The notes under the pieces are model-generated. The model was not told the DNA's origin and did no database searches. It saw only the letters and a list, made by a program, of their open reading frames with translations. A stretch of DNA of 64,000 bases from Peptostreptococcus faecalis (GTDB taxonomy: Bacteria; Bacillota; Clostridia; Peptostreptococcales; Peptostreptococcaceae). Below are positions 34,031 through 43,102 of the stretch, one piece after another. The DNA lies in the NCBI RefSeq assembly GCF_900240845.1, contig NZ_OERU01000001.1, positions 1 through 64,000 on the forward strand, read 5' to 3'. How positions within the stretch are numbered: the stretch's first letter is position 1; each line of letters starts with the position of its first letter. The position numbers were made by a program, and so were the translations under genes.

Positions 34031-35197
34031 ATGAACAAATTTTTATTAACTTTTTTAGCAGGAATATTTGTCTTACCTACTACTTTTATAGCTCAGACAG
34101 ATGCTTTAGATAACACGTCTAAGCCATTGGTAGTAGTCTCAAAAGAGAAGACAGTAGATATGCTATCGGCGACCCCTCTTGTAAATAAGTTGAATGGAGA
34201 TCTTTTATTCTTCGATAAAAACGAAAGCCAAGAACAAAGTGATAAAATCAAAAAATATGAAAAAATTATTCTAATCGGAGGTCAAGATTCTCTGAAAGAT
34301 AGCTCTTTTGCTCTTGATGATTCTCAAACAAAAGAAAGAATTTCAGGAAGTGACAGATATGAAACATCTCTATCTGTTCTTAAGTACCATGAAAAACTTG
34401 ATTCTGTGAAAAAAGTCAATTTAATATCAGGAAAATCTTATGCAGATGCTAGTATTGTAGCTTCAAAAGACATACCTGTTGTTTTAATAGACGAATCTAA
34501 AAACAATGAAATTAATATGAAAGTTAAGTCTGAACTTGATAGGCTTTCTACTTACAATTTAGTAATTGGTGGCGTAGATATTGTCAATGATGCACAAAAA
34601 GACTTTTTTAAAGCTGATAGACTATCTGGAAAAGACAGATATGAAACTAGCACTTTATTTTCTGGTGAAAACGAAAATGGATACATTGAATCTAGTGATA
34701 TTTCATTTATAAATAATATTTCTGATGCACACAAAGCATTCTCAGAAGGAAAAGGATTTTTAATTAAAAAATATGAATTAAGAGACGGAGATTTAGTATT
34801 TGATGGTCTTCAATATGCACAGATGCCAGAAGATAACAAAATTCTATTATCTGGTAGCGAAACTTCCAATAGACTTTATAAAAATCTAAATTCATTGATA
34901 GATGCCATTAAATCTGGAAGATGCCAAAAAACTCATAATATATATGATATGAATTTACCTTTTAGTATATCATTTGATGATTTTACAATGAAGTTAGCCT
35001 TCCCTTCAAATTATAAAGATACTTATTTATATTTTTCTCTTTATGAAGGAAGTGAACATTTAGGCTATTTTAAGATAGATTTTGATGAAAAAATGGATAA
35101 GAACGAATACAATGACAGCAAACTAGCAAAATCTATATATGACGACATAAAAAATATTACTGAGAATAAATTTATAGATAGATATTTTGTGAAATAA
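34031..35197 (+). CDS. Secreted protein with degenerate CWB2 repeats
   Basis: The start is the ATG at 34031 behind AGGAGGGTGATT; the product is about 388 residues. A signal peptide of about 26 residues is followed by CWB2 units with ERISGSDRYETS and DRLSGKDRYETS. The first unit lacks its RxxGxDRY start and the last loses most of the conserved DALSA motif. The final 110 residues resemble the C-terminal region of the first CWB2 gene in pattern (SISFDDFTMKLA against SFEITLNNRVIKL, both followed by a YxxGxYKGHFK/HLGYFKID end), so the two look like diverged paralogues. Wall location is inferred. Confidence 0.82.
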   Translation: MNKFLLTFLAGIFVLPTTFIAQTDALDNTSKPLVVVSKEKTVDMLSATPLVNKLNGDLLFFDKNESQEQSDKIKKYEKIILIGGQDSLKDSSFALDDSQTKERISGSDRYETSLSVLKYHEKLDSVKKVNLISGKSYADASIVASKDIPVVLIDESKNNEINMKVKSELDRLSTYNLVIGGVDIVNDAQKDFFKADRLSGKDRYETSTLFSGENENGYIESSDISFINNISDAHKAFSEGKGFLIKKYELRDGDLVFDGLQYAQMPEDNKILLSGSETSNRLYKNLNSLIDAIKSGRCQKTHNIYDMNLPFSISFDDFTMKLAFPSNYKDTYLYFSLYEGSEHLGYFKIDFDEKMDKNEYNDSKLAKSIYDDIKNITENKFIDRYFVK

Positions 35198-35256
35198 TAT
35201 TTATCATAAAAAAATAATTTTTATTTAGAATTTTATATCTTTTTAAAAATATTTAT

Positions 35257-35318
35257 GTTATACTTGTGTCTGGATAATACTAGCCCACGAATCAGTCGAC
35301 CTTTTTGGTCGGCTTTTT
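35257..35318 (+). ncRNA. Possible short RNA or terminator unit after the second CWB2 gene
   Basis: An extended -10 promoter (TGTTATACT, 35256-35264) lies just before a GC-richer stretch ending in a 7-bp hairpin, GTCGACC-TTTTT-GGTCGGC, with a T-tail (35295-35318). The hairpin is a good terminator for the CWB2 gene. The promoter before it suggests an independent RNA of about 50 bases, but I recognise no RNA family. Confidence 0.4.
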
Positions 35319-35330
35319 CATTTTACAAAA

Positions 35331-35353
35331 AAGAGATAGCAAGAATATCTCTT
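35331..35353 (-). terminator. Terminator of the small membrane-anchored protein gene
   Basis: On the minus strand AAGAGATA and TATCTCTT pair around 7 bases and are followed by TTTTTTG. Another copy of the arm lies at 35358-35365. Confidence 0.75.
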
Positions 35354-35404
35354 AAGCCATCTCTTATAATTTAATTTCGATTGTAAAATTGCTATCATTT
35401 TAAT

Positions 35405-35767
35405 TTAATATCCTACAGGTTCTGCAAAATATAAAAAGCCTTTTTTTGATACTAACCACCCAAATGGTTCTGACATATCTCTCCATATAATTTTTTTATC
35501 TCTGAAAAATTCGTATATAGCGTTACTTTTAAAGTAATAAAATGTACCATTCTCTTTTTTTGCTTGACTTATATATGATTTATTGTGAAATTCATCAACT
35601 TCTATTTCAGATGCATTCAAGGGCAATGTGTGTCCATTTAGCAGGGTAACCGCCTTTGTTCTCATCGCCATTTGAGGTGTAATATGGAATACTATAAATA
35701 CCCCCGCCAGCAATGTCGCTACTATTATAAATGCTTTTAAATCTTTATTTGATTTTTTCACAATCAC
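35405..35767 (-). CDS. Small membrane-anchored protein of unknown function
   Basis: A 120-residue protein that I do not recognise. One hydrophobic segment (about residues 11-32) follows a lysine-rich start, giving a single membrane anchor or uncleaved signal. The remaining 85 residues are predicted outside and contain aromatic-rich strands (NGTFYYFKSNAIYEFFRD, GWLVSKKGFLYFAEP). A GGAGGTGTG ribosome site precedes the ATG. It is alone on the minus strand with its own terminator, between surface-protein genes and a metallophosphoesterase. Confidence 0.7.
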   Translation of the reverse strand: MIVKKSNKDLKAFIIVATLLAGVFIVFHITPQMAMRTKAVTLLNGHTLPLNASEIEVDEFHNKSYISQAKKENGTFYYFKSNAIYEFFRDKKIIWRDMSEPFGWLVSKKGFLYFAEPVGY

Positions 35768-36043
35768 ACCTCCTACATATTACCTATTTATTATATAATA
35801 GTTTTAAATTTCAATACTATATTTCTAATATACCCTCATATTTACTATAAAAATTACATATATTATGCTTCTTTAAATAAAATTATACATCTATGTACCC
35901 TTCTTATCAATACATAATTATTCCCTATTTACAATGCATATAAGTATAATAGTATTCAAAAAAGTATTTTTTTTATAAAGTGTGATATAATAAACAAATA
36001 AACTAATATTATATTGTTTATCTACAAATATTAAGGAGGAAAT

Positions 36044-37378
36044 ATGAAAAAAAAATTGTTTATTATTTCGTTGCTATCTATCTCTGTAGTAAGCCTTTTT
36101 GTATTAAATAAGGCAGTTAATCAAGATGCAATAACAGTATACTACACTACAGATTTACATAGTCACTTTACTAATAATTTAAAAGAATTCACAAAATCAA
36201 TCAACCATGAAAAATCACTATTGCTAGATGCCGGAGACATTACAGATATTCAAACAGAAGATGATGCCGAGTGGTCAAGTGGATATAAAGAATATGGTCC
36301 TACAGAAGAACGCATCGGAAGCATCGTTGAAAAAATTGCTGAACCAGAGTCTGGAACTGCACCTGTCATAAAAGATATGCAAAATGCTGGATATGATGCA
36401 GCAATAATAGGCAACCATGAATTTATGCAATCTAGCGACAAGACTTTTATCTCTCAGTTTATTGAACAAAAAGATAAAAATAGCTTTCCTTTTCTATCTG
36501 CAAATACATATTACAATAAAAAATATATTAAAAAATCAAGTGATGAAAGAGTCACAAAACCATATATAATAAAAAATCTAAAGACAAAGTTTGGAACTGT
36601 AAAAGTAGGTGTAATTGGAGTTACGACTAATACTATCTTTGACAGAGATGAATTAGTTAATGGAAAATTGATAAAAAATGATGAAGTTTTACTTCAAAAT
36701 GGTGACCTTTGGAAGGGCAAAATGTACATGACTGATATGGTGGAAGAAAGCATTAAAGTATCAAAAGAATTAAAAGAAAAAGAAAATCCTGATGTTATAG
36801 TTCTAGTCGCTCACTCTGGAGAAAAACCAAAAAAACCTAAACATAGTGGGAACCGTCTACAAGAATTAGCTGCAAAAGTTCCTAATATTGACTTAATAAT
36901 AGGAGGTCATACTCATGAATTTATAGATAATCATGAATATAAAGGTCCTAATGGAAAAAAAGTTGTTGTAACGCAATCTGGATGTCATGCAAAAGGAATT
37001 GGGGAATCCAAAATCAAAATCTCAAAAGATAATGATAAATTTGTAGTTAAATCTGTAAATGCAAAAAATATAAAATTTGAAATTGACGAAAATGATATAG
37101 AGGATAGCAACTTTGCTGAATCAGAAAAGGGATTTGAATTAATGGAAAAAAATGCCTTTAATGAGAAAAAGTATAATGAGTTAAAAAAAGAAAATCCAAA
37201 TGTCAAAATAAGGTTCACCATAATTTCAAAGAAAAAAATAACTCTCCCTAATAATATTGGAAACTATCAAATTGATAGTGTTCATAAAGACGAAAAAGAC
37301 GATATTTATATATATTATTTATTTTCTGAGGATTATAAAGTATACAAATATCTAATAGATAAATACATTGAATACTAA
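36044..37378 (+). CDS. Exported calcineurin-like metallophosphoesterase (5'-nucleotidase-type catalytic domain)
   Basis: A 444-residue protein with an N-terminal signal or anchor (about residues 4-24). The phosphoesterase motifs are in order: TTDLHSH, LLDAGDITD, IGNHEF, VLVAHSG and IIGGHTHEF. These supply the two-metal site of the UshA/CpdB group. The usual C-terminal 5'-nucleotidase substrate domain is missing; instead the last 130 residues are a lysine-rich unfamiliar region. It probably hydrolyses a phosphoester outside the cell, with substrate unknown. AAGGAGG lies 6 bases before the ATG. Confidence 0.85.
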   Translation: MKKKLFIISLLSISVVSLFVLNKAVNQDAITVYYTTDLHSHFTNNLKEFTKSINHEKSLLLDAGDITDIQTEDDAEWSSGYKEYGPTEERIGSIVEKIAEPESGTAPVIKDMQNAGYDAAIIGNHEFMQSSDKTFISQFIEQKDKNSFPFLSANTYYNKKYIKKSSDERVTKPYIIKNLKTKFGTVKVGVIGVTTNTIFDRDELVNGKLIKNDEVLLQNGDLWKGKMYMTDMVEESIKVSKELKEKENPDVIVLVAHSGEKPKKPKHSGNRLQELAAKVPNIDLIIGGHTHEFIDNHEYKGPNGKKVVVTQSGCHAKGIGESKIKISKDNDKFVVKSVNAKNIKFEIDENDIEDSNFAESEKGFELMEKNAFNEKKYNELKKENPNVKIRFTIISKKKITLPNNIGNYQIDSVHKDEKDDIYIYYLFSEDYKVYKYLIDKYIEY

Positions 37379-37380
37379 TA

Positions 37381-37422
37381 AAAAAATAGTGTAAATACAT
37401 AACTGTATTTACACTATTTTTT
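37381..37422. terminator. Bidirectional terminator, 19-bp arms
   Basis: A run beginning AAAAAATAGTGTAAATACA pairs perfectly with its reverse complement after a 4-base loop. It serves both the phosphoesterase gene on the left and the acetyltransferase gene on the right. Confidence 0.92.
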
Positions 37423-37957
37423 ATATCCAATCATCTCGTAGTAGGCAACTTACATGCTCTGTCCTAGTTTCATCAACTGCTTCACAATAAACATCTTTTT
37501 TTGTATACATATATTTAAAGCCACACTTATCTTTTACTCTTTTTGATTTCTCATTTCCATCAAAATATCCACACCATAGTTTTTTCAATTGAAGGACTTC
37601 AAATCCATATTCAATCAATTTTTTAGTTGCTTCAGGAACTAGACCCCTACCCCAGAAAGGAACTCCAATCCAATACCCTACCTCGCCTTCATCTTCAGGT
37701 AAATCTTCTAAATTGCTCTCTTTACCTATCATCAATCCCACGCTTCCAACAACAGATCCATCCTCTTTTAACTCAAGAGCTAATGTGTAAGGATTGCTCA
37801 ATACATTTTTTATGATTTCTAAGCTATTCTCTTCACTAGCGTGTACAGGCCATCCCGCTATTGGACCAACTCTAGGATCACTAGCATATTTATATAAATC
37901 TTTAGCATCTGTTTCTTTCCATGGACGCAATATTAAACGTTCTGTTTCTAATATCAT
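37421..37957 (-). CDS. GNAT acetyltransferase, RimJ/RimL type
   Basis: A 178-residue GNAT protein that begins MILETERLILRPW, the standard RimJ/RimL opening. The acetyl-CoA-binding segment is GYWIGVPFWGRGLVPEATK (around residues 93-111), and the FDGNEKSKRVKDKCGF block follows. Relatives acetylate ribosomal-protein N-termini, amino acids or antibiotics; the substrate is not predictable. It is monocistronic and convergent with the phosphoesterase gene. Confidence 0.88.
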   Translation of the reverse strand: MILETERLILRPWKETDAKDLYKYASDPRVGPIAGWPVHASEENSLEIIKNVLSNPYTLALELKEDGSVVGSVGLMIGKESNLEDLPEDEGEVGYWIGVPFWGRGLVPEATKKLIEYGFEVLQLKKLWCGYFDGNEKSKRVKDKCGFKYMYTKKDVYCEAVDETRTEHVSCLLRDDWI

Positions 37958-38051
37958 ATTTTATCTCCTTATAAATCTTCTATAAAGTTCTTGAATATAT
38001 AAATTATATATTCTAAATTGTTTTTATTATACTTTATTCCAATATTGAAGT

Positions 38052-38570
38052 CTACTCATGTAGTACTCTTTGAGATTTTAATTTTTTAATAATAAGTAAA
38101 ATTCTTATTGAAGCATATCCTAATATAACAAGAGCAAACAAAGGTAATAATAGAAATAAAAATTTTCCCACTCTGAGATTAAAAAATATATTAAAAATAT
38201 TAATAATATTAGCTATAAAAATTATACTTAACATCATAAATATTCTTTTTAATTGTTTTATTTTAGAATCTACATCAGAAAGTAATTCAAATTTACCCAA
38301 CTTATTATTTTTTCTAAAGTACATCCAATTAAAGCACTTACCTATATACTCTGCTCCCGTCCCCTCAATAAAATCTATATATTCATCCTGTTTCTGATTT
38401 TCAAATGCTAAGCGAACCGTGTATCTATCATTATCTTGTTCTTTTCTAAAAGTGTATTTAAAAAACGAATATGAATCTAGTGTCCAACCGTCGCTTGCCA
38501 TTTCATTTAACCACTCTTCTTCTTTCTCATATTGCCAAACCCAAAATATTTTTTTTATTGTTTTTTTCAT
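38052..38570 (-). CDS. DUF2812 membrane protein
   Basis: A 172-residue protein. Residues 5-100 are a DUF2812 domain (WQYEKEEEWLNEMASDGW, then the FEKQ-like YTFRKEQDNDRYTVRL and WMYFRK), followed by two membrane helices (about residues 110-160). The family is almost always encoded with a PadR regulator, as here, 11 bases downstream of it. It is thought to be the regulated partner in an envelope-stress or drug-response pair; the true function is unknown. Confidence 0.82.
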   Translation of the reverse strand: MKKTIKKIFWVWQYEKEEEWLNEMASDGWTLDSYSFFKYTFRKEQDNDRYTVRLAFENQKQDEYIDFIEGTGAEYIGKCFNWMYFRKNNKLGKFELLSDVDSKIKQLKRIFMMLSIIFIANIINIFNIFFNLRVGKFLFLLLPLFALVILGYASIRILLIIKKLKSQRVLHE

Positions 38571-38581
38571 ATTATTATCTC

Positions 38582-38887
38582 CTATACATTATATTTTTCT
38601 CCATTAGCTACAAGCTCTTTTAGCCTAGATAACTCTCTTTCTAATACTAGATTTCCTATTTCTGTAATTACATACTCTTTTTTTCTTTTATTTTTTTCTT
38701 CATTCACAAGCTCTATCCATCTTTTTTCTAGCATAGAGCTAATTGCTCCATAAAGTGTTCCTGCTGCTAAAACAACTCTCCCCTCTGTGATTGTCTCTAC
38801 ATTCTGCATAATTCCATATCCATGAAGAGGTTGTTTGAGTGATAAAAGTATATAATATACAGCTTCTGTCAGTGCTATATTTTCCAT
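38582..38887 (-). CDS. PadR-family transcriptional regulator
   Basis: A 101-residue PadR protein of the short (PadR-s1) class. The winged-helix core is YILLSLKQPLHGYGIMQ, then LAAGTLYGAISSMLEK and the wing KEYVITEIG. The C-terminal helix after ELSRLKELV is brief. It heads an operon with DUF2812. The promoter region carries several GATATA/TATATC half-sites, consistent with autorepression. Ligands in this family are often small hydrophobic compounds. Confidence 0.9.
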   Translation of the reverse strand: MENIALTEAVYYILLSLKQPLHGYGIMQNVETITEGRVVLAAGTLYGAISSMLEKRWIELVNEEKNKRKKEYVITEIGNLVLERELSRLKELVANGEKYNV

Positions 38888-38966
38888 TTTTCATTTCTCC
38901 TATTCTACTATTAAATAAATTTTACTATCGTCTCAAGTTATATCGTTATGCGTTATATTTGATTTT

Positions 38967-38995
38967 AGTATATCAGCTTGCGATATATATGTCAA
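38967..38995 (-). promoter_or_regulatory. PadR operon promoter with repeated half-sites
   Basis: On the minus strand TTGACA (38990-38995), exactly 17 bases, then TATACT (38967-38972): a near-consensus promoter. GATATA or TATATC half-sites recur at about 38938-38944, 38970-38974, 38982-38988 and 38997-39002, spanning the promoter. Such a strong promoter covered by dyads suggests tight repression by PadR. Confidence 0.65.
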
Positions 38996-39096
38996 CGATA
39001 TAGTCTATTAAATTATAAAATTGGATTAAAATGCTACTTTAATTAGCTTTTTTAATAAGTTATCTTCTTACTATATAATAAAAATATAATGTAATA

Positions 39097-39142
39097 AAAA
39101 TAAAAAGAAGAGATGAAATTAAGTTCACCCCTTCTTTTATTT
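39097..39142 (-). terminator. Terminator of the acyl-CoA dehydrogenase homologue
   Basis: AATAAAAAGAAG and CTTCTTTTATT pair around a bulged inner stem (GATGA/TCACC), with T-rich flanks on both strands. It lies about 75 bases after the stop at 39215. Confidence 0.6.
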
Positions 39143-39214
39143 ATAAGATTTTATTTATATTTTTTATGTTCTATTATTTTTTTCAGTTATTTCATACTTA
39201 TAATTTTTTATGTT

Positions 39215-40348
39215 TTAAGGTATTTGCAATCCTGTCACTGCTTTCCCTAACCATACTATCAATACATCAACACTTGGTGCCATTATTTGACCAGCATATG
39301 CATCTCTTAATAATCGTTCAATGCTTCCTGCTCCGTTATAAGCCTTTCCTCCACCAACTCTCATTGCAATTCTTGCACATTCAATTGATGCTTCTGATGC
39401 AAAGATTCTAGCTGATAATATCTTGGCCAATGCATCTTCTTCACCATTTGCTCCAGATCTTGCAGCTTCTTGCGTCATGTATTTGGCTGCCATTGCTTTG
39501 CTGTATATCTGCGCATTATGAATTTGAACTGTTTCAATATCTCTTAATGCTTGACCATCTGGATATACTCTATTTATTGAATGGTTAATTGATTCTTCTG
39601 AAAGTTTTAATAAAACTCCAGTATAAACTGATGCAAGGCCAGTAATAAAAAATGGAGCTACTACATTAAATACTTGTTCCATTCCTGAACCGCTTGGTCC
39701 AATTTGATATGAACTATCTATTTCTGTATTTTCAAAAACCATAGGAGCAGATACATTCCCTCTCATTCCTAGCCCATTCCAAGCTGACATCCTAAAATGA
39801 ACTCCATTAGAATCTGCAGGTATTATTAAATTATTAATAGATCCTTCTACTCCTGTTTCATCTGGAGCTAAAACTAAGTAATAAGCTGCTTGTTCTGCAG
39901 ATGTAACCATACTCTTAATCCCATTTAACTTTATTTTACCACCACTGTATTCTGCCAATATTTCTGGCTTATAAAAATGAGTTCCTGTCCCAAATTCGCT
40001 GTATGCTAGTGCCATGAAAACTTTGTTTTCTATTATATTTTTACATATTTCTTCTTTTAAATCTTCACTACCATATGTAAGCACTGTCATCAATGCAACA
40101 TTATGCATCATATAGCAAAGACCTGCTGTAGCTGACTCTTTTGCAAACTCTCTACAAATTACTGAATGTTCTTCCAATCCTTTTCCCATTCCGCCTAATT
40201 CTTTTGGAATCATCAACTTGAAATAGCCTTCTTCCCCCATTTGTTTAAATGATTCTACTGGGAATCTCACCTCTTCATCTGTTGCTTTTGCAAAAGGTCT
40301 GATATGATCTTGTGCAAATTGCTCTGCTTTTTTCTGAATTTGTTCCAT
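39215..40348 (-). CDS. Acyl-CoA dehydrogenase family protein lacking the usual catalytic glutamate
   Basis: A 377-residue member of the acyl-CoA dehydrogenase fold: N-terminal helices from residue 1, a middle beta domain, and a C-terminal FAD helix bundle (MRVGGGKAYNGAGSIERLLRD). Where the cluster enzyme at 4981-6114 has YEGTSEVQ with its catalytic glutamate, this one reads YAGQIMAPS, so the normal dehydrogenation base is absent at that site. It may use another base, or act as a flavin oxygen- or nitro-type enzyme like other divergent members. It is monocistronic and has no Etf beside it. Do not take this as a beta-oxidation enzyme. Confidence 0.8.
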   Translation of the reverse strand: MEQIQKKAEQFAQDHIRPFAKATDEEVRFPVESFKQMGEEGYFKLMIPKELGGMGKGLEEHSVICREFAKESATAGLCYMMHNVALMTVLTYGSEDLKEEICKNIIENKVFMALAYSEFGTGTHFYKPEILAEYSGGKIKLNGIKSMVTSAEQAAYYLVLAPDETGVEGSINNLIIPADSNGVHFRMSAWNGLGMRGNVSAPMVFENTEIDSSYQIGPSGSGMEQVFNVVAPFFITGLASVYTGVLLKLSEESINHSINRVYPDGQALRDIETVQIHNAQIYSKAMAAKYMTQEAARSGANGEEDALAKILSARIFASEASIECARIAMRVGGGKAYNGAGSIERLLRDAYAGQIMAPSVDVLIVWLGKAVTGLQIP

Positions 40349-40717
40349 AATAATCTCCTCCTGTAGTGGCTATAAATTTTGTTAATAAATAACAATATTT
40401 GCATTCTATTTTTACATAGAACATTTGTAGTATTCCACTAAAATCATATATCTAAACGATAAATAGAAAATAGAAATATTTATGAGAATCTGTATAGTTT
40501 TTGGTTATAATAATAAGTTTTTTTATTTATTCTTTTCTTTATTATTTTTTCTCTTTTATTCATTATTTTTTTGACAGTAATTATTTGAAAATATAAATAT
40601 ACAATATTTTTTATTATTAGCTTCCTAGGCAATTTACTTTAGAAAAAATTTCTTACAAATATAAGATATCTACATTATTCAACTGTTTATATCCTTTAAA
40701 CTATATTTTTTAAAATT
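40349..40717. other. AT-rich intergenic stretch without a gene
   Basis: I see no reading frame, RNA motif or clear repeat here. The bases nearest 40349 must hold the promoter of the minus-strand acyl-CoA dehydrogenase homologue. Confidence 0.6.
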
Positions 40718-40756
40718 AAATAGCCGCAATCGGTTATAAACTGAATGCGGCTATTT
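40718..40756 (-). terminator. Terminator of the MetNIQ-DUF169 operon
   Basis: AAATAGCCGCA and TGCGGCTATTT form an 11-bp GC-rich stem around a 17-base loop, with T-rich sequence following on the minus strand. It lies 60 bases after the DUF169 stop. Confidence 0.8.
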
Positions 40757-40815
40757 AAATTATTATTTATTTTTTAATAAAAATTATCGATTACTATATT
40801 TTATATAAAGTAAAT

Positions 40816-41592
40816 TTAAACTTTTTTGTAGTAGTTGTCATCAAATAGTATAAAGCTAGAATCCAGCCCATGTTCTTCTAATTTTTCTTTTATATATCTT
40901 TTATTTTCATCGCTTTCCATAGGATTTATCGTGTTATAGACTCCTTCTACTAGCTTAGAAAATTTATCTCTATAAACTCCTACGCACATATTCTCATTTT
41001 TCCAACCTGCTCTGTGCCTTGTTCCAATACATAGCATTGAAATATTTATATCTTTTGTTGATAGAACTCTAGCTGTTGATTCGTAACAAATTGCTTGATT
41101 TCCTACTAATTGAATATTTTTCGCTATTCCAAAGTTATAAGTATACCCTTGAATTAATCTCATTGAATTATAAGGCGATGTAAAAAACAAAATTACATCA
41201 GGAATTTCATTGTACTTTTCTATTGGAGCAACATACACTCCTACTGCATTATCATTTTCATAATACATTAATTCAGATCTCACTGATTCACTAATACTAG
41301 AATCTTTGTAAATACCTAGGTTACACCATAACTCTCCCTTTTTATTATACTTATCTTCAGGATCTATTCCTAGTACTCTAGGTGCACTTTTGCATTTAAA
41401 ATCTTCTAATTTTGCTTTGATACTATTTCCTTTTGTCGCAGCCTTGACCATCCCACAATAATTCATTGTTTTTTTTAGACTTATTGCTTCAATTTTTTTA
41501 TATTCTTCTTCACTTTCAATCAAATGTATACCTACTATACTTCCTTCAAAGTCTAATATAGAGTATATTTTTTTCACTAATTCTTTATACAT
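40816..41592 (-). CDS. DUF169 protein at the end of the ABC transporter operon
   Basis: A 258-residue DUF169 (COG2043) protein. Features seen: YCGMVKAATKG with a conserved cysteine (about residue 47), FKCKSAPRVLGIDP with a second, VYVAPIEKYNEIPDVILFF, and a third conserved cysteine in SMLCIGTRHRAGW. The family has no established activity; the cysteines hint at a metal, flavin or thiol site. Its start overlaps the lipoprotein gene stop by a base, so it belongs to the transporter operon and probably handles the imported compound. DUF169 genes occur mostly in anaerobes. Confidence 0.8.
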   Translation of the reverse strand: MYKELVKKIYSILDFEGSIVGIHLIESEEEYKKIEAISLKKTMNYCGMVKAATKGNSIKAKLEDFKCKSAPRVLGIDPEDKYNKKGELWCNLGIYKDSSISESVRSELMYYENDNAVGVYVAPIEKYNEIPDVILFFTSPYNSMRLIQGYTYNFGIAKNIQLVGNQAICYESTARVLSTKDINISMLCIGTRHRAGWKNENMCVGVYRDKFSKLVEGVYNTINPMESDENKRYIKEKLEEHGLDSSFILFDDNYYKKV

Positions 41593-42422
41593 TACTCTTT
41601 TACCTGATCATCACTTTTATAAAATTCAAAAACACCTGGATATTTTTTGTCTACCTTTTCCTTTACTGATTCTTCTTTAAATAACTTTGCAAAATCAGTT
41701 GTCCACTTAGACTCAGCATTTTCTTTTTTTACTATTACTCCCATTGGGAAATTAATCATATCTTTATCTCTTGCTAAATAGCTAGCTGGATCTTTACCTG
41801 CATTAGACATATGTGTAAAGAATATACAAGCACCTGCCATATCTTTTAATGCAGTAACTGTTTGTGCTTGTTCCATTTCAATTATTTTAAGATTCTTTTT
41901 ATTTTCTACAATATCTGCAACTGTTGGAGATTCAATTTTATCATTAAGCTTTATTAATCCAGAATCCTGTAGTATTCTAAGAGCAATCCCCATGTTCATT
42001 GGATCATTCATTATCGCTATTTCAGAACCATTAGGAATATCATCTACTGATTTATATTTTTCAGAATACAGACCTATTCCCGTATAGTATCCATACGGTG
42101 TTGCCATATCCAAGTCTGCTCCTTTACTTTCATTAAAACTTTCTACAAATTTTTTGTGTTGACCTAATGCTATATCTACTTCACCGCTATTACAAGCTTC
42201 TAATACTACTGGATTTGAGTCAAACATTACAAATTCTGTAGTATAACCTAGTTTTTCATATTCTGGTTTAATAGCTTCATATGTAACTTGAGATATTGCA
42301 GTCCCTCCAACTTTAATTTCCTTTTTGTCGCTAGATGACCCTGTCCCGCTATTGCACCCTGTAAGTGCTGTTGCAACTAGTAAAGTTGCAGTAAATCCTG
42401 TAAAAATTTTCTTTAAACTCAT
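41592..42422 (-). CDS. NLPA/MetQ-family substrate-binding lipoprotein
   Basis: A lipoprotein of about 276 residues, starting at the ATG ending at 42422 behind GAGGAG; an upstream ATG at 42437 overlaps the permease stop. The lipobox is ALTGC. The mature part has the NLPA pattern: IKVGGTAISQVTYEAIKPEYEKLGY, then NDPMNMGIALRILQDSGLIKL. Most of the family binds D/L-methionine or short peptides. The binding-site residues here were not confirmed, and no methionine-type riboswitch precedes the operon, so the substrate is open. Confidence 0.88.
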   Translation of the reverse strand: MSLKKIFTGFTATLLVATALTGCNSGTGSSSDKKEIKVGGTAISQVTYEAIKPEYEKLGYTTEFVMFDSNPVVLEACNSGEVDIALGQHKKFVESFNESKGADLDMATPYGYYTGIGLYSEKYKSVDDIPNGSEIAIMNDPMNMGIALRILQDSGLIKLNDKIESPTVADIVENKKNLKIIEMEQAQTVTALKDMAGACIFFTHMSNAGKDPASYLARDKDMINFPMGVIVKKENAESKWTTDFAKLFKEESVKEKVDKKYPGVFEFYKSDDQVKE

Positions 42423-42436
42423 AATTATTCTCCTCA

Positions 42437-43102
42437 TTATTTCAATTTTTTGTATATTATTTTACTCATTTTTTCAATGAATAAGACGAACACTATTAAT
42501 ATAGCAACAATAAAGTACATTATTGCATAATCAAAAGATTGATATCCATATGTTAGTGCAATTGCACCTAGCCCACCAGCTCCAACTGCACCTGCTAAAG
42601 CAGTCATATTCAACATATTTATTAACATTATAGTAAAATTTGAAACCAAGTTCGGCAATGCATCTACCAAAACTACTTTTGTAATTATTTGTGTTTTTGA
42701 TGCTCCAAAAGATATCGCCGCTTTTATTATGTCTTTATCTACCGTTTTAAATGAACTCTCTGTCATTCTCGTAGCAAAAGGTGTACACGCAATTGTAATT
42801 GAAAAAATAGCAGCATTAGCTCCTATCGTAGTTCCAATTATTAACCTAGTAAGAGGTGCAATTGCAACAATTAAAATCAGTGTTGGAAAAGCACGTATTA
42901 AATCCGTTATTTTGTCTAATACTCCATGTATCAAACGATTTGGGCTCAATCCATCTTTTTCAGTCACAACTAACACCGTCCCAAAAAATAACCCCAGCAA
43001 TATAGATAATATAGCTGAAATTACAACAATTTTTATAGTTACAAATATAGCTGGCAATATTAAACTATACATAAAGTCAAATAATCTCGTATTATCTAAC
43101 AT
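42437..43102 (-). CDS. MetI-family ABC transporter permease
   Basis: A 221-residue permease with five membrane helices. The EAA loop is KAAISFGASKTQIITKVVL (about residue 130), where the ATPase docks. It begins inside the last codons of the ATPase gene (7-base overlap) and is followed by the binding protein, giving the metN-metI-metQ order. Length and motif are normal for MetI. Confidence 0.92.
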   Translation of the reverse strand: MLDNTRLFDFMYSLILPAIFVTIKIVVISAILSILLGLFFGTVLVVTEKDGLSPNRLIHGVLDKITDLIRAFPTLILIVAIAPLTRLIIGTTIGANAAIFSITIACTPFATRMTESSFKTVDKDIIKAAISFGASKTQIITKVVLVDALPNLVSNFTIMLINMLNMTALAGAVGAGGLGAIALTYGYQSFDYAIMYFIVAILIVFVLFIEKMSKIIYKKLK

